Source of the DNA: Urophycis tenuis
Taxonomy: Eukaryota; Chordata; Actinopteri; Gadiformes; Phycidae
Assembly: GCA_036785325.1 (NCBI GenBank)
Contig: JAXIVH010000007.1
Coordinates: forward strand, 6,857,954 to 6,921,953
DNA length: 64,000 nt
Direction: 5' to 3'
Part shown: piece by piece, positions 44,180 to 56,100 of the stretch
How positions within the stretch are numbered: position 1 is the stretch's first letter
Layout of the letters: the number at the start of each line of letters is the position of its first letter
Notes under the pieces: generated by a model
Databases searched by the model: none
Seen by the model: the letters and a program-made list of their open reading frames with translations, nothing else
What the model was told of the DNA's origin: nothing
Made by a program: the position numbers and the translations under genes

Positions 44180-45046
44180 ATGACGTCTAAAGCGGCCAAA
44201 CAACTGAAAAAAGACGAAGCCAAAAGAGACGAAAGTCGCGCTGCATGCAGTAGCTCATGCGCTGCTAGCATTGCTAACCTGCTGGAGGAACACCGGGCGG
44301 CGATTTCAGCCGATTTTAAAGCGGCCTTCACATCCCTGGAGGAAAAATTGACCCAAACGGAGGCTACAGTTGCAGATCACGGCCAACGCATCACCTCGGT
44401 GGAGTCCAGCTCGACTGCATTGCATGAGAGGATGCTCATTTTGGAACAACAGTGTACAGCGCTGGCTGATAGCAACGCCAAACTAGCAGCTAAGGCGGCA
44501 GACCTGGAGGGCAGGAGCCGTAGGAATAACTTGAGAATTATTGGCTTACCGGAGTCCATCGAGGGTCCCCGACCCACAGCCTTCTTCTCAGACCTACTCG
44601 TGGAGTTGTTTGGCCGACAAATCCTGCAATCTCCCCCCGAGCTGGACAGGGCGCACAGAGCGCTCACTGCCAGACCGCCGCCGGGAGCGAAACCACGGGC
44701 TGTCATCGTCCGCTTTCACCGTTATCAAACACGGGAGCTGGTCATCCGGGAGGCCCGCAAACGGCGTGGTAACCTTCAGTTCCAGGGGAGGCCAATTCGC
44801 ATCTTCGAGGACTACACTCCTGAGGTCCTCGAGCAGCGCACAAAGTACCGCGAAGTGATGTCCAGCCTGTACAACCTTGGCCTGAAACCATCTCTACTGT
44901 TCCCAGCGAGGCTTATGATCACACTAAAAGATGGGTCCCGTAAAGGGTTTTCTTCTCCTGCAAATGCTTCTGAGTTTGTGGACTCTTACCGACAGGAACC
45001 ACCAAGCCAGCCTGACACGTCAGCTGGAGCTGAAGCCGAGGCTTGA
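44180..45046 (+). CDS. L1 ORF1 protein
   Basis: 288 residues. N-terminal Lys-rich start, a central coiled coil (LEEKLTQTEATVADHGQRIT, LEQQCTALADSNAKLAAKAA), then the RRM-like start RSRRNNLRIIGLPE and a C-terminal domain (RAVIVRFHRYQTRELVIREA, RIFEDYTPEVLEQRTKYREV). Trimeric nucleic-acid chaperone in known L1s. No zinc knuckle. Confidence 0.9.
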   Translation: MTSKAAKQLKKDEAKRDESRAACSSSCAASIANLLEEHRAAISADFKAAFTSLEEKLTQTEATVADHGQRITSVESSSTALHERMLILEQQCTALADSNAKLAAKAADLEGRSRRNNLRIIGLPESIEGPRPTAFFSDLLVELFGRQILQSPPELDRAHRALTARPPPGAKPRAVIVRFHRYQTRELVIREARKRRGNLQFQGRPIRIFEDYTPEVLEQRTKYREVMSSLYNLGLKPSLLFPARLMITLKDGSRKGFSSPANASEFVDSYRQEPPSQPDTSAGAEAEA

Positions 45047-46387
45047 GGACACTATCGACAGGTACGCCATCCGGTCACACCTGTTGCATTGAAAGCACCG
45101 GGATCGTATATGAAGCCCAAACAGGTAAACGCTTTGGACATTTGATGTTAGTCGTGTCATGCCAGGGGCGACCTGTATGCTCTGACGGTGGACTGCAACT
45201 TGTTACTGAGAGCCAGTTTGATTGATGCCGTTCAGCATCATATGTTCATTAAGACTGAACTTTATCAGGAAGTGCTATTTTATTGATAGGCTACGGCTGG
45301 GGGCCCTGTTTGATTGTATGATTATGTTTGCCGATAGCTAGAAATAATTTACTGTTAAGTATTCACATGCCGTTTTCTTTCTGCAGAATGACAACCTCTT
45401 AAAGGGCCACCGTTTTTGTTTTTTTGTTTCTGTTTGTTTTTTTTTGTTTTTCTGTTTTTTCTGTATGTATGCTACCGTCAACTACTCTTTATAACACCAG
45501 AACTTAAATGTTAAATTCTGTATGTGTGGGGCTTGAGTGCACTGTGTGTACATATGTGGGGCATGCATATATATGTGTGTGTGTATGTATGTCTGTATAT
45601 GTATGTGCGTATGTATATGTGTGTGTGTATATGTGTGTATATGTGTGTGTGTATATATATGTATGTATGTATGTATGTATATGTATATATATATATACAT
45701 TTATGTTTTTTTTATTTTTTATTATTTTTTTTTATATTATTATTTTTTTATTATTTGCTGGGCTCTTTCATTTATTTTCGTTCTTTTTCCTATTTATTAT
45801 TTCATTTTTCTTATTTAGCTATTTCTTTAAGAGGAAAAAAAAAAACTAATTTACTTATTCCATATGGCTGCCTTCTTTCATTATATATTTACTTTACTGA
45901 AGCTCTGTTTCAATACAGCCATGCTAAGACCACTCTTGAGAGGATTTGTACATTCATTCAGATTGCTCAACTGTTAGTGAATGGCATATTAATAATATAA
46001 TGTTTTAAGTTCATGATAACAATGGGGTTACAACTGTTACATAGGGGATTCGAGACTCTGTGAAAAGGTAAGAACTAGACGAAGGTAGATAGAGAGTGCC
46101 AATGTACTTGGCAGGAAGGTGCTATGTGGGTATCATGGGAGCTAAAGGGAGGGAAGTTGGGAGGCGGGATGGGGTGGGGTGGGATGGAAGGGGTCGGTTT
46201 GGTCAATGTCATCCATTCACTGTTCTAACTTGTACTTTTGTTTCTTTTGTCATCTTTTTCTTAATTTTAATTTTGTTTTTTTTCTTTTCTTTTTGTTCTT
46301 TTGCCTGTTATTACCTCCTGTACCTGTTTTGCCAGGCCCTTCATGCTGTATTACTGATCCAAGACACCACACGCTGGATCTTGTGCT
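45047..46387 (+). other. L1 inter-ORF region
   Basis: Long for an L1 spacer. Holds (TG)n/(TATG)n at about 45,570-45,700, T-rich runs to 45,840 and a G-rich patch at 46,140-46,200. No ORF that I would trust; short ORFs here are low-complexity. Confidence 0.7.
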
Positions 46388-49300
46388 ATGGCTAGCGCGA
46401 CTGGCGTGGGGGCGGGCGGCGGACAGGTGGTAAGGATGCTCTCGCTCAATGTTAGTGGTATTAACGCAGCAATAAAGCGCACAAAAATCTTCACACACAT
46501 TCAGAACTTAAAAGCAGATGTAATGTTTCTTCAAGAAACACACTTGCTTAACACTGATCACCAGAGACTTACTAGACCTTGGATAGGACAAATATTTCAC
46601 TCAAGGTTCAACCAGAAAACTAGGGGCACAGCTATTCTGATTCGAAAAAATGTTCTTTTTGCACCGAGAGATGTCATTGCAGACCCGAATGGCCGCTATA
46701 CTATTGTATCTGGCACATTGTATCAAAAGCCTGTTATCTTAGCTTCTGTATATGCTCCTAATTGGGATGATCACGCCTTTATGAAAAACTTTTTGTCTTC
46801 TCTCCCAAATATTAACTCCCACATGTTAATTATGGGAGGAGATATGAACTGTGTCATTGACCCCATGCTTGATAAGTCTAGTCATAAAAATGTAGCACCT
46901 TCCAGAATGGCCCGAACACTCTCTTCCTTCATGGAACAAAACGGATACATCGACCCCTGGCGATTCTTGAACCCCTCGACAAAACAATATTCTTTTCTTT
47001 CTCATGTCCATCGGACCTACTCGCGTATTGACTATTTCCTAATTGACAAGACTCTTACCCCCTACATAGTTTCTGCTGAGTATTCACCAATAGCCGTGTC
47101 CGACCATTCTTCCGTGATTTTGGACATCCGTTTCGAACTGAAACATAAGAGCTTCAGATCATGGCGCCTAGACCCCCTATTGCTCTCCGATGCTGCTTTT
47201 CGCAATCACATATCAGACGCCATTGATTTCTTCTTGGAGACGAACCAATCAGACGATATATCTCCCACATTGCTTTGGGAGACTCTGAAGGCATTTATTA
47301 GAGGTAAAATTATTTCCTACACAGCTCATATCAATAGGTGTCGCAGGACACGGCATAAGGAATTAGAAGATGCTCTCGCTAACCTAGACACCCAACACTC
47401 CACTAATCAGTCACCTGACCTCTATAAGGAGAGATTGAAACTTCAAACTGAACTTGACCTTCTGTCAACAAGAGAGGCTGAACAATTGCTGCTGCAGTCC
47501 CGAGGCACATTCTATGAATCAGGTGACAGAGCTGGCCGTCTTCTAGCCCAACAGCTGAAGTCAAGGAACGCTTCAAATCAGATAACACAAATTCGTAGTG
47601 ATACGGGTAGGATTACTTCTGACCCTGGCGAGATCAGTGACATTTTTAGAGAGTTTTACTCTCAGCTCTATTCTGCTGAGTCCCCAGATGATGGGGCCCA
47701 CTTGTCACAATTTTTTGCAAAGCTAGATATGCCTAGGATATCATTGGAGGATCAACAGCTGCTTGATAGCCCCTTACAACTTTCTGAGATTACTGCCGCA
47801 ATCAGATCGATGCATAATAGGAAATCCCCCGGGCCCGATGGATTCCCAGTGGAATTTTATAAAACTTTTGTAGACAAACTGGCCCCGCTAATGCTAGACA
47901 TGTTTCAACAATCATGCCAGCAGGGCGCTTTGCCGCACACTCTCACACAGGCCTCTATATCCCTAATCCTTAAAAAGGGCAAAGATCCACTTAGCTGCTC
48001 ATCATTTCGACCAATTTCACTTTTGCCAGTTGATGTTAAAGTTCTTGCTAAGGTGTTCGCTCTTTGTTTAGAATCAGTTGTGCCTTCTATCATTTCTGAA
48101 GATCAGACAGGGTTTATTAGACAACGACACTCATTTACAAACATTCGAAGGTTACTCAACATCATTCACACTCCACCCTCGCCATTGGACCCAGAAGTGG
48201 TCATATCCCTCGACGCAGAGAAGGCGTTTGATCGGGTGGAGTGGACTCATCTCTTCTCCACACTGGGAAGATTTGGCTTCGGGAATAGCTTCATCTCTTG
48301 GATCCGTCTACTCTATACTTCCCCCCAAGCATCAGTGTGTACAAACACACAACGCTCTAAACTATTCCCTCTTTCCCGTGGCACACGCCAGGGGTGCCCG
48401 CTTTCCCCACTCTTATTCGCGCTCGCTATCGAGCCCCTTTCTATTGCGCTGAAATCTGAAACAAAATTCCTCGGTATTCAGAGGTGGGGGACGGAACATA
48501 AAGTATCATTATATGCGGACGATCTACTTCTGTACGTGCGTAACCCAGAGTCTTCTGTACCACATATAATGTCTATTCTGAACTCCTTCGGAACGTTCTC
48601 GGGATATAAGTTAAACATCCAGAAGAGTGAATGCTTTCCTATTAACCCTACAGCCTTATTATTGTCGCCGTCGTCCATCCCATTCCAGCTCTCTAAATCA
48701 GGTTTCAAATATTTGGGTGTGATTATAACACGGTCCATGCACACCCTAAAGGAACAGCATTTTACAGCTCTGACAGAAAGAATTAAGGCGGACCTGAATA
48801 GGTGGAGCCATTTGCCTCTTTCTCTGGCGGGGAGGGCACAAACGATTAAGATGAATGTGTTACCCAGATACCTATACTTCTTTCAGTGTATTCCCACTTT
48901 CTTGCCCAGATCTTTTTTTAACACTGTTGACTCTACCATCTCCACATTTATATGGGCAGGCAAAAAACCCAGAGCATGTAAAACCTTTTTACAACGGAGT
49001 AGATCGAGGGGTGGACTAGGACTGCCGAACCTTCAGTGCTACTTTTGGGCTGCAAACCTACATAAGCTGCTACTGTGGTTTACTTCTCCACAGAGCAGCT
49101 GGTGCCAACTTGAGACTGTCTCTTGTATCTCCTCTTCACCTCAGGCTCTGGCGTGTAGCACCCTACAGACCCCTCTTTCACAGCATACGGCTAACCCCAT
49201 TGTTACCGCTACTCTGAAGATATGGGCACAAATAAAGCGACACCTCGGGTGGGTTACCCTTCCACAATCGACCCCTATCTGCAACAACCACCTCTTTTTG

Positions 49301-50209
49301 CCGGCTAAGATTGACCCAAAGTTCATGATTTTTGCTGAAAGAGGCCTGAGATGTTTGAAAAACCTGTACATAGATGGATCTTTTGCTAGTTTCAATCAGT
49401 TGCGTGCCACTTTTAGGTTGAATTCCTCTGATTTTTTTAGATATTTTCAACTGCGGGACTTCGCCAGGGCTCACTCCCCATCATTCCCCCAAATACCACC
49501 TCCCAGTGGTCCGGACCATATACTTTCTGCTGCGCCCTTACCAAAGGGGCACATTTCTTATCTTTACGATCTTGTTTTACCAACCAACAAATCCATGATT
49601 GAAAAAATTAAAACCAATTGGGAGAATGATTTGCAGATTAAATTCTCTGATCAGTTTTGGGGGGAGGCTTTAGAAGCTGTAAATTCATCCTCTTCTTGTG
49701 CTCGACTTAGTCTTATTCAATTTAAAGTGTTACATAGGACTCATTATAGCAGAGCCAAACTTGCTAAGATCTACCCTGACACAGTAGAGGATAAATGTAA
49801 TCGGTGCTCTCTCTCCCCATGTGACTTAGCTCACATGTTCTGGCTGTGCCCCAAACTGGTTGGATTCTGGGAAGGGTTCTTTAAAACCATCTCTGAAATA
49901 TTTCAGATCCAAATTTCACCATCCCCTCACATTGCTATCTTTGGTAGACCAGAGAACATTAACACTATGAATAAGATCCAACTGAATATAACTGCTTTCA
50001 CCTCACTAATTGCACGTAGGAGAATCCTGTTGCAGTGGAGGTCATCCTTACCGCCATCTTTTAAATCTTGGATAGGAGATGTCATGTCCTTCTTAAAATT
50101 GGAAAAAGTTAAATTTTCTTTGAGAGGGTCGTCTGATAGATTTTACTCTTATTGGAATCCATTAATCTGCTATGTAGATGGGCTCCCTGCGGGGGATTTT
50201 CTTCGGTAA
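46388..50209 (+). CDS. L1 ORF2: endonuclease-reverse transcriptase
   Basis: 1273 residues, uninterrupted. N-terminal AP-type endonuclease: LNVSGINAAIKRTKI, FLQETHLL, SVYAPN, GGDMNCV, SRIDYFLI, SDHSSV. Reverse transcriptase: SPGPDGFPVEFYK, SFRPISLLPVDVK, ISLDAEKAFDRVEW, GTRQGCPLSPLLFALAIEPL and the catalytic LYADDLLLY. C-terminal Cys/His cluster CNRCSLSPCDLAHMFWLCPK, usual in fish L1-type elements. The start could be Met at 46,388 or an internal Met just before LSLNVSG. Confidence 0.95.
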   Translation: MASATGVGAGGGQVVRMLSLNVSGINAAIKRTKIFTHIQNLKADVMFLQETHLLNTDHQRLTRPWIGQIFHSRFNQKTRGTAILIRKNVLFAPRDVIADPNGRYTIVSGTLYQKPVILASVYAPNWDDHAFMKNFLSSLPNINSHMLIMGGDMNCVIDPMLDKSSHKNVAPSRMARTLSSFMEQNGYIDPWRFLNPSTKQYSFLSHVHRTYSRIDYFLIDKTLTPYIVSAEYSPIAVSDHSSVILDIRFELKHKSFRSWRLDPLLLSDAAFRNHISDAIDFFLETNQSDDISPTLLWETLKAFIRGKIISYTAHINRCRRTRHKELEDALANLDTQHSTNQSPDLYKERLKLQTELDLLSTREAEQLLLQSRGTFYESGDRAGRLLAQQLKSRNASNQITQIRSDTGRITSDPGEISDIFREFYSQLYSAESPDDGAHLSQFFAKLDMPRISLEDQQLLDSPLQLSEITAAIRSMHNRKSPGPDGFPVEFYKTFVDKLAPLMLDMFQQSCQQGALPHTLTQASISLILKKGKDPLSCSSFRPISLLPVDVKVLAKVFALCLESVVPSIISEDQTGFIRQRHSFTNIRRLLNIIHTPPSPLDPEVVISLDAEKAFDRVEWTHLFSTLGRFGFGNSFISWIRLLYTSPQASVCTNTQRSKLFPLSRGTRQGCPLSPLLFALAIEPLSIALKSETKFLGIQRWGTEHKVSLYADDLLLYVRNPESSVPHIMSILNSFGTFSGYKLNIQKSECFPINPTALLLSPSSIPFQLSKSGFKYLGVIITRSMHTLKEQHFTALTERIKADLNRWSHLPLSLAGRAQTIKMNVLPRYLYFFQCIPTFLPRSFFNTVDSTISTFIWAGKKPRACKTFLQRSRSRGGLGLPNLQCYFWAANLHKLLLWFTSPQSSWCQLETVSCISSSPQALACSTLQTPLSQHTANPIVTATLKIWAQIKRHLGWVTLPQSTPICNNHLFLPAKIDPKFMIFAERGLRCLKNLYIDGSFASFNQLRATFRLNSSDFFRYFQLRDFARAHSPSFPQIPPPSGPDHILSAAPLPKGHISYLYDLVLPTNKSMIEKIKTNWENDLQIKFSDQFWGEALEAVNSSSSCARLSLIQFKVLHRTHYSRAKLAKIYPDTVEDKCNRCSLSPCDLAHMFWLCPKLVGFWEGFFKTISEIFQIQISPSPHIAIFGRPENINTMNKIQLNITAFTSLIARRRILLQWRSSLPPSFKSWIGDVMSFLKLEKVKFSLRGSSDRFYSYWNPLICYVDGLPAGDFLR

Positions 50210-51345
50210 TGCTGCGCTTGAGCCCTTTCTGCTGTCCTGTTAACTGTTTAAGGTCCTGTGCCTGTCTGTCGTCTGCCCACTACTCGCTGCCTGCTGCCCA
50301 ACACCCCCACCTTACATATGGGTGCGGGGGTGGGTGACATAGGGTCCTGGCTTCCATAGTAATATATGTATTGCTTAGGTACTTGTTATTTAGGCTCTTT
50401 TTTTTATGTATTATTATTATTTTTTTTTAATTTATTATTTGTTTATTTTTTTTTATTTTTTATTTGGTGTTTGATCTGATTTGATTTTACTTCTTTACCC
50501 ATTTCATTTATTCATTTATTTATTTATTTTTATTTCTTTCCACCACTTCTCATTCCGACATTTGAATTGTACTTTGCAGAATGGATGTGTGGGAGGGTTG
50601 GCAGAAGGACCTTTGAGGCCCTGAGCTGGGATGGGGAAAAAAGAGAAAAAAGATGAAAATGCTATGTATCACATGCATTTGTATTGTACACTTTCTCTGT
50701 CAAATTTTCTTGAATAAAATATGTAAAAAAAAAAAAAAAAAAGAAATTCGAATTTCTTGCTGCATGTAAACGTACTGAGTGAAACTGCAGAAGCCAACAG
50801 TGCCCAGTCCACAGTAGTGGCAGCTGAGCTATTGAAAGAGGCGACACCTACTGATCATTTACTGATAAGATTTATTGACGATCAAGGCACTGCGAAAGAG
50901 TCAGAGGCCGTTGAATTAATTGGCGTAGAGCCAGATGACAACGTTCAAAACACTGCAAACAGCATTGACTCAGTCGCTGACATTGAAAATGATTCGAATA
51001 ATGTTGATGATGGGAAAAGTTCGTTAATGGACACTGAGGAACCTCTGTTCAAAGTTCCAGCTCTACATAAAAGAAAGAGATTGTGTGCTCATAGTAGAGC
51101 AAAAAAGAACGAACTTGATGACAGTTTAACGGATGCTGAAAGTGAGAGCGATTTCTCCGACTGCAGTATAACTTGCAGTTTGCGGATGAGTGGCTTCTCA
51201 GAGGATAGTTATACTGTAGAGGATATTAAGTCTTTCCTCCAGAAAACGAAGCATGTTCGTCATGTTCGTATTGACGATAATTTCCCTGACGTTGAGATGT
51301 TTGTTGATAAAACTTAGTTGTTTTTGGGAGAAAATTGTTTCACTA

Positions 51346-53028
51346 ATAAGATAAGATAAGATAAGATATTTCTTTATTAATCCCCCGTAGGAGAAATTCG
51401 CAGAGACCAGCAGTGCAGGGGATAGATGAGCAGTAAAGAGCCTGGCTAAATTCTATACACAATAAAAAAAACAATAGATTAGATTAAATACGAGCTCTTA
51501 AGTCAGGTCGGTGACGAGAGGACCCGTATGCATACTAGTGTCCTAGATAGCAGTTTGTGGTGCAAAATGCAAAATAGATCAAATAGTGCAAGTAGATAAA
51601 ATAGTGCAAGTATGCGGAAAGTGCAAGGTGCAAGATGTGCAAATTTATACAGGTATTCCAGATACAACATATGAATGGTCCTGGAATAACAACGGCTGGG
51701 TCACAGTCCAAGGTGTGTGGTGTGGTGTATGTGAATGAAAGTTCAGTCCATTCCATTTGTCTGGTGGTGTTGGAGCTTCCTGAGCCTGATGGTTGGTGGG
51801 ATGAAGGAGCACCCAAGCACTTTGAGGCACTTGGCTGAGTGAGCATGTGGCTGAACGTGTTCCTGAGTTGCTTCAGTTGCTTCAGTTCGGCATAGTGAGG
51901 CTGAGAGGGTAGGTCCGGGTCGCCAGCAGCATTCCCCTCGTCTTCCTCACTGTCGCCGCCTCCACACCGTCCAGCTTCATCCCCACTGCAGAGCTCGCCT
52001 TCCTCCCCGGCTTGTACAGCTTCCTGGCACCACCGCTCCCAATGCTTCCTCCCCAGCACACGGCAGTGAAGAGGTGACACTGGCCACCGCAGACTGGTAG
52101 ACCATCCGTAGAAGCCTGGTGCACACAATGAAAGATGACAGATGGGCAGTGGTTATTAATGAGATGAACAGACATAAGATGAGAATGGCTAGAAAACAGT
52201 CTGGGGTGTGTGGTGTGTTATACAAATCCATTATCTGGTGGTGCTGGCGCTTCCGAGACGTTGGGAGCGGGTGGTTGAGGTATTGTAGAGCCTGATAGCT
52301 GATGGGATGAAAGAGCCCCCCAAGCGCTTTGAAGCACGTGGCTGAGTGAGCCTATGGCTGAACGTGCTCCTGAGTTGCCTCAGCTCGGCGTAGAGAGGGT
52401 GAGAGGGGTTGTCCAGGATCGCCTGCAGCTTTCCCCTCATCCTCCTCTCTGTCACCGCCTCCACACAGTCCAGCTTCATCCCCACCACGGAGCTCGCCTT
52501 CCTCACCAGCTTGTTCAGCTTACTTGCCCCACCGCACCCGATGCCTCCTCCCCAGCACACGACGGCGAAGAAGGTGACACTGGCTACCACAGACTGGTAG
52601 AACATCCGTAGCAGCCTAGTGCACACATTGAAGGATCTGAGCCTCCTCAGGAAGAACAGCCTGCTCTGTCCCTTCCTGTAGAGGGCCTCGGTATTATCAG
52701 ACCAGTCCAGTTTGTTGTTTAGGTGCACCCCAAGGAACTTGCAGGTGTCCACCATCTCCACCTCTTCCCCCTTTATGGAAACCGGTAATGGGGGACACTT
52801 CCTGCGTCTGAAGTCCACCACCAGCTCCTTGGTTTTCCCTGTGTTGAGCTGGAGGTGGTTCCCGTCACACCATCCCACAAAGTTCCTCACCAGTTCCCTG
52901 TACTCCTCCTCCTCGTTGTCTGTGATGCATCCAACAATGGAGGAGTCGTCCGAGAACTTCTGCAGGTGGCATGTTCGGGAGTTGTAGCAGAAATCTGAGG
53001 TGTAGAGGGTGAACAGGAATGGTGAAAG
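51346..53028 (-). mobile_element. Two overlapping fragments of a Rex/L2-type LINE
   Basis: Both read on the minus strand and end on the left with a (GATAA)n-like tail. Fragment B (about 52,190-53,028) encodes the end of a reverse transcriptase: VDFRRRKCPPLPVSIKGEEV, FLGVHLNNKLDWSDNTEAL, RRLRSFNVCTRLLRMFYQSV. Fragment A (51,346-about 52,130) repeats the last part in a more decayed form, so the 3' half is present twice. Inserted in ORF1 of the Tx1-like LINE. Confidence 0.75.
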
Positions 53029-53153
53029 TAATCAGGAAGGCTATCGTCTCAAGAAGATTATTACCAAATTAGGCTCTCTACCAAACAATGATGAAAGCTG
53101 TGGGAGAGATTAAGTATCATTTGGTGGTACTAATTATTTACTTTTCATTCATA

Positions 53154-56100
53154 ATGTCTCAATTCCATGTTGCTTCCTTAAATGTGAATGGAGCAAGACA
53201 AAGTTTGAAAAGATCAGAGCTATTTGAAACAATGAAGCAAAAAAAGATTGATATATTCTTTGTGCAAGAAACACATACTGATGATGCAAACTCTGCTGAA
53301 TGGATAAGAGAATTTAATGGCATTGCCATCTTAAGCCACAATACAGCAACTAGTGGTGGGGTTGCTATACTCTTTTCAGAGAGTTGCACTCCTTGTTCTT
53401 ATCAAGTAGAAGAGATTTTAAAGGGGCGGCTTTTAAAAGTCAAAGCCCAGTTTGATGATAATTGTTATGTTTTTATTTGTGTATATGCACCAACCATGGC
53501 CACCGACAGAATGTTGTTTTTAAGCACTCTAGACACTGTTTTAAGTAACTGTGACTCTGAAGATTTCTGTCTTATTGGAGGGGATTTTAACTGTACTGAG
53601 CTTGACATAGATAGAAACCATATAGAGCCTCATATGCCTTCAAGAAGAAGACTTGTTGAGATTATGGCCACATATGATCTTGCTGATATTTGGCGGAATA
53701 TTCATCAAGATCAACGACAGTATACTTGGGTCCATTCACATAGTGGTCTTTTATCTTTAGCACGACTTGATAAGTTTTATAGCTTTAGATATCACCTTAG
53801 TCTTGTTAAGAACTGTCGAATCATTCCCATTGGTTTTTCTGACCATTGCATGGTGCTATGCACTCTAGCCTTAAGGTCAGTCAAACCTAAAAGTGCGTAT
53901 TGGCATTTCAATACAGCTTTATTGGAGGATAACCATTTTAAAGAAGTTTTTACATACTTCTGGAAAATTTTTAAACTGGAAAAAACTTCATTTCACACAT
54001 TACAGCAGTGGTGGGACATGGCTAAGGTTAAAACCAAACAGCTGTGTCAGCAGTATACTCTTAATGTCATTAATAATCAAACCTTATCGCAGAAAGACTT
54101 AGAGATAGAAATAATGGATCTACAGAACCTAGTTGATACCACAGCTGATCCAATTAAAAAAAATGATTCTATTGAAAAAATTAAATCTAACAAAATAAAA
54201 CTTAATGATCTTCTGGAAAAAAAGGCACAGGGCGCTCTGATTCGTTCACGCTTTCAGAATGTTTCCGAGATGGATGCTCCATCCAAGTTTTTCTTTGGTC
54301 TTGAGCAGAAGAATGGCCAAAGACGGCTTATTCATGCCCTACGCTCTGAATCAGGGTTTTTATTAATTAAGACTTCTGACATGAGGAAGCGGGCTACAGA
54401 GTTTTATTCAAATCTGTTCAAAAATGAATACCAAGAAAATCAAGGACTAAGTGATGCATTCCTGAAAGACTTGCCAAAGCTATCAGAAGTTTCAGCTGAA
54501 TGGCTTGATAGAGCTCTGACCCTGGAGGAACTGCATGCTGCTGTCATGGGGATTGAGAATGGGCGTTCAGCTGGAATAGACGGCTTACCTTTAGAGTTCT
54601 ACAAGTCTCTATGGTCAGTCATAGGGCAGGACTTACTTGACATGCTGAATGCCAGTGTGGAAAGGGAAATGCTCCCCCAAAGCTGTCGAAGAGCAGTCCT
54701 GACCCTGGTGCCCGAGAAGGGTGACCTGACTGACCTCAAACAGTGGCGTCCTATCTCCCTTCTATGTACAGACAGTCGTATATTCTCTAAAGCTCTAGCT
54801 ACAAGGCTTGGGAAAGCAATGGCAGAAATTATTCATGTTGATCAGACGTACTGTGTGCCAGGAAGATCAATTTTTGACAATATTTTTTTAATACCTTGGA
54901 TGGATGTTTGTACCACATTAAAGAAAAAAGTAGGACTTCTCTTCATGGACCAAGAGAAGGCATTTGATAGAGTGGAACACACCTATTTATGGAAGGTGCT
55001 GGAGGCATTTGGTTTTAATCCTGGGTTCTGTGCAATGATAAAGGTTTTATACAGTGACATTGAGAGTTTACTCAAGATAAATGGCGGCTTGTGTGCACCT
55101 TTTAAGGTGGAGAGGGGCATTAGGCAAGGCTGTTCACTATCAGGGATGCTGTATGCTCTCTCCTTTGAACCCCTTTTGCACAGACTAAGAGCTGAAATGT
55201 CTGGTGTTTTATTGAACCAATGTGTCTTACGCATATCAGCCTATGCTGATGATCTAGTTGTAATGGTGAACGGGCAGCAAGACATAGATGTTTTAAATAA
55301 CATTTTTAGAGATGTTAAACGTCTTTCTTCTGCCAGTGTGAATTGGTCAAAAAGTGAAGCTATTTTAGTGGGTGAGTGGACAGGCACTTTACCAATGCTC
55401 CCAGATGGGTTACATTGGAAAAAAAGGAGGTTTTAAGTACCTTGGTGTTTATTTAGGTGATGTAATGTACAAGAATTGGGATGGTGCCTTGGACAAAATT
55501 GGAGGCCGTTTAAAAAAATGGAAATGGTTGGTGCCACAACTATCATACAGAGGGCGTTGCCTCATTATAAACAACCTAGTGGCTTCTTTTTTGTGGCACA
55601 AATTGATGTGCATGGATCCGCCACCAGGCCTACTAGCCAAAGTGCAGGCACTTTTAATTGATTTCTTTTGGGGGTACCGTCTACATTGGGTTCCTCAAAG
55701 TGTCCTTTATCTTACCAAAGAAGAGGGAGGACAAGGTGTTGTTCACTTGTCCAGCAGAGGCGCAGCTTTACGGCTGCATTTCATTCAGCGCCTACTCACA
55801 GGGCCAGAGAACTTGACTTGGAGAGGAGTGGCCTGTGAAATTCTACATACTGTTGGGGGTTTGGGACAGGATAAATCCCTGTTCCTCATGGACTCTTCAA
55901 AACTGGACATAACCGGAATACCTGTGTTTTAAAAAGGACTATTCAAAGTATGGAATTTGTTCAAAGTACTTAAGCAAGAAGAGGATGTATCTTTGCACTG
56001 GCTTTTAAGTGAGCCGGTTATCTATGGGGCAAGACTGGATATTACTTGTGGCACCGCTGCCTTTAATGCGCGACTTCGCCACACAGGAATAACAACTCTG

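Larger units (their letters stand above)
44040..50741 (+). mobile_element. Apparently full-length L1 retrotransposon, 6.7 kb
   Basis: Bounded by a 15-bp target duplication AGAAATTCGAATTTC (44025-44039 and 50742-50756). Short 5' UTR, ORF1, a 1.3-kb inter-ORF region with TG/TA and T-rich runs, a long uninterrupted ORF2, AATAAA at 50713 and a poly-A tail. Both ORFs are open, so it may be recently active. Confidence 0.93.
43667..50777. mobile_element. MITE split by the L1 insertion
   Basis: 35-bp perfect terminal inverted repeats beginning CAGTACGTTTACATGCAGCA; AGT duplicated on both sides (43664-43666, 50778-50780). Removing the L1 leaves about 394 bp of non-coding sequence full of GTACATGTTTAC- and TCGGACTT-type motifs. 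Inserted into a serine codon of the Tx1 ORF1. Confidence 0.85.
43509..53110 (+). pseudogene. Tx1-like LINE ORF1, split in three
   Basis: Part 1, 43,509-43,666: MKCFGCGQLGHLLRACP zinc knuckle, ending GVDTVS. Part 2, 50,778-51,317: resumes in the same codon context as ETAEANSAQ, acidic and Ser-rich, then YTVEDIKSFLQKTKHVRHVR and FPDVEMFVDK before a stop. Part 3, about 53,029-53,110: QEGYRLKKIITKLGSLPN. RNA-binding chaperone of the retroelement; the N-terminal part was lost by 5' truncation. Confidence 0.75.

Noticed and set aside
44180..51317. A cellular gene made of the zinc-knuckle ORF, coiled-coil ORF and acidic ORF
   Set aside because: The pieces belong to two different LINEs; insertion duplications explain the order.
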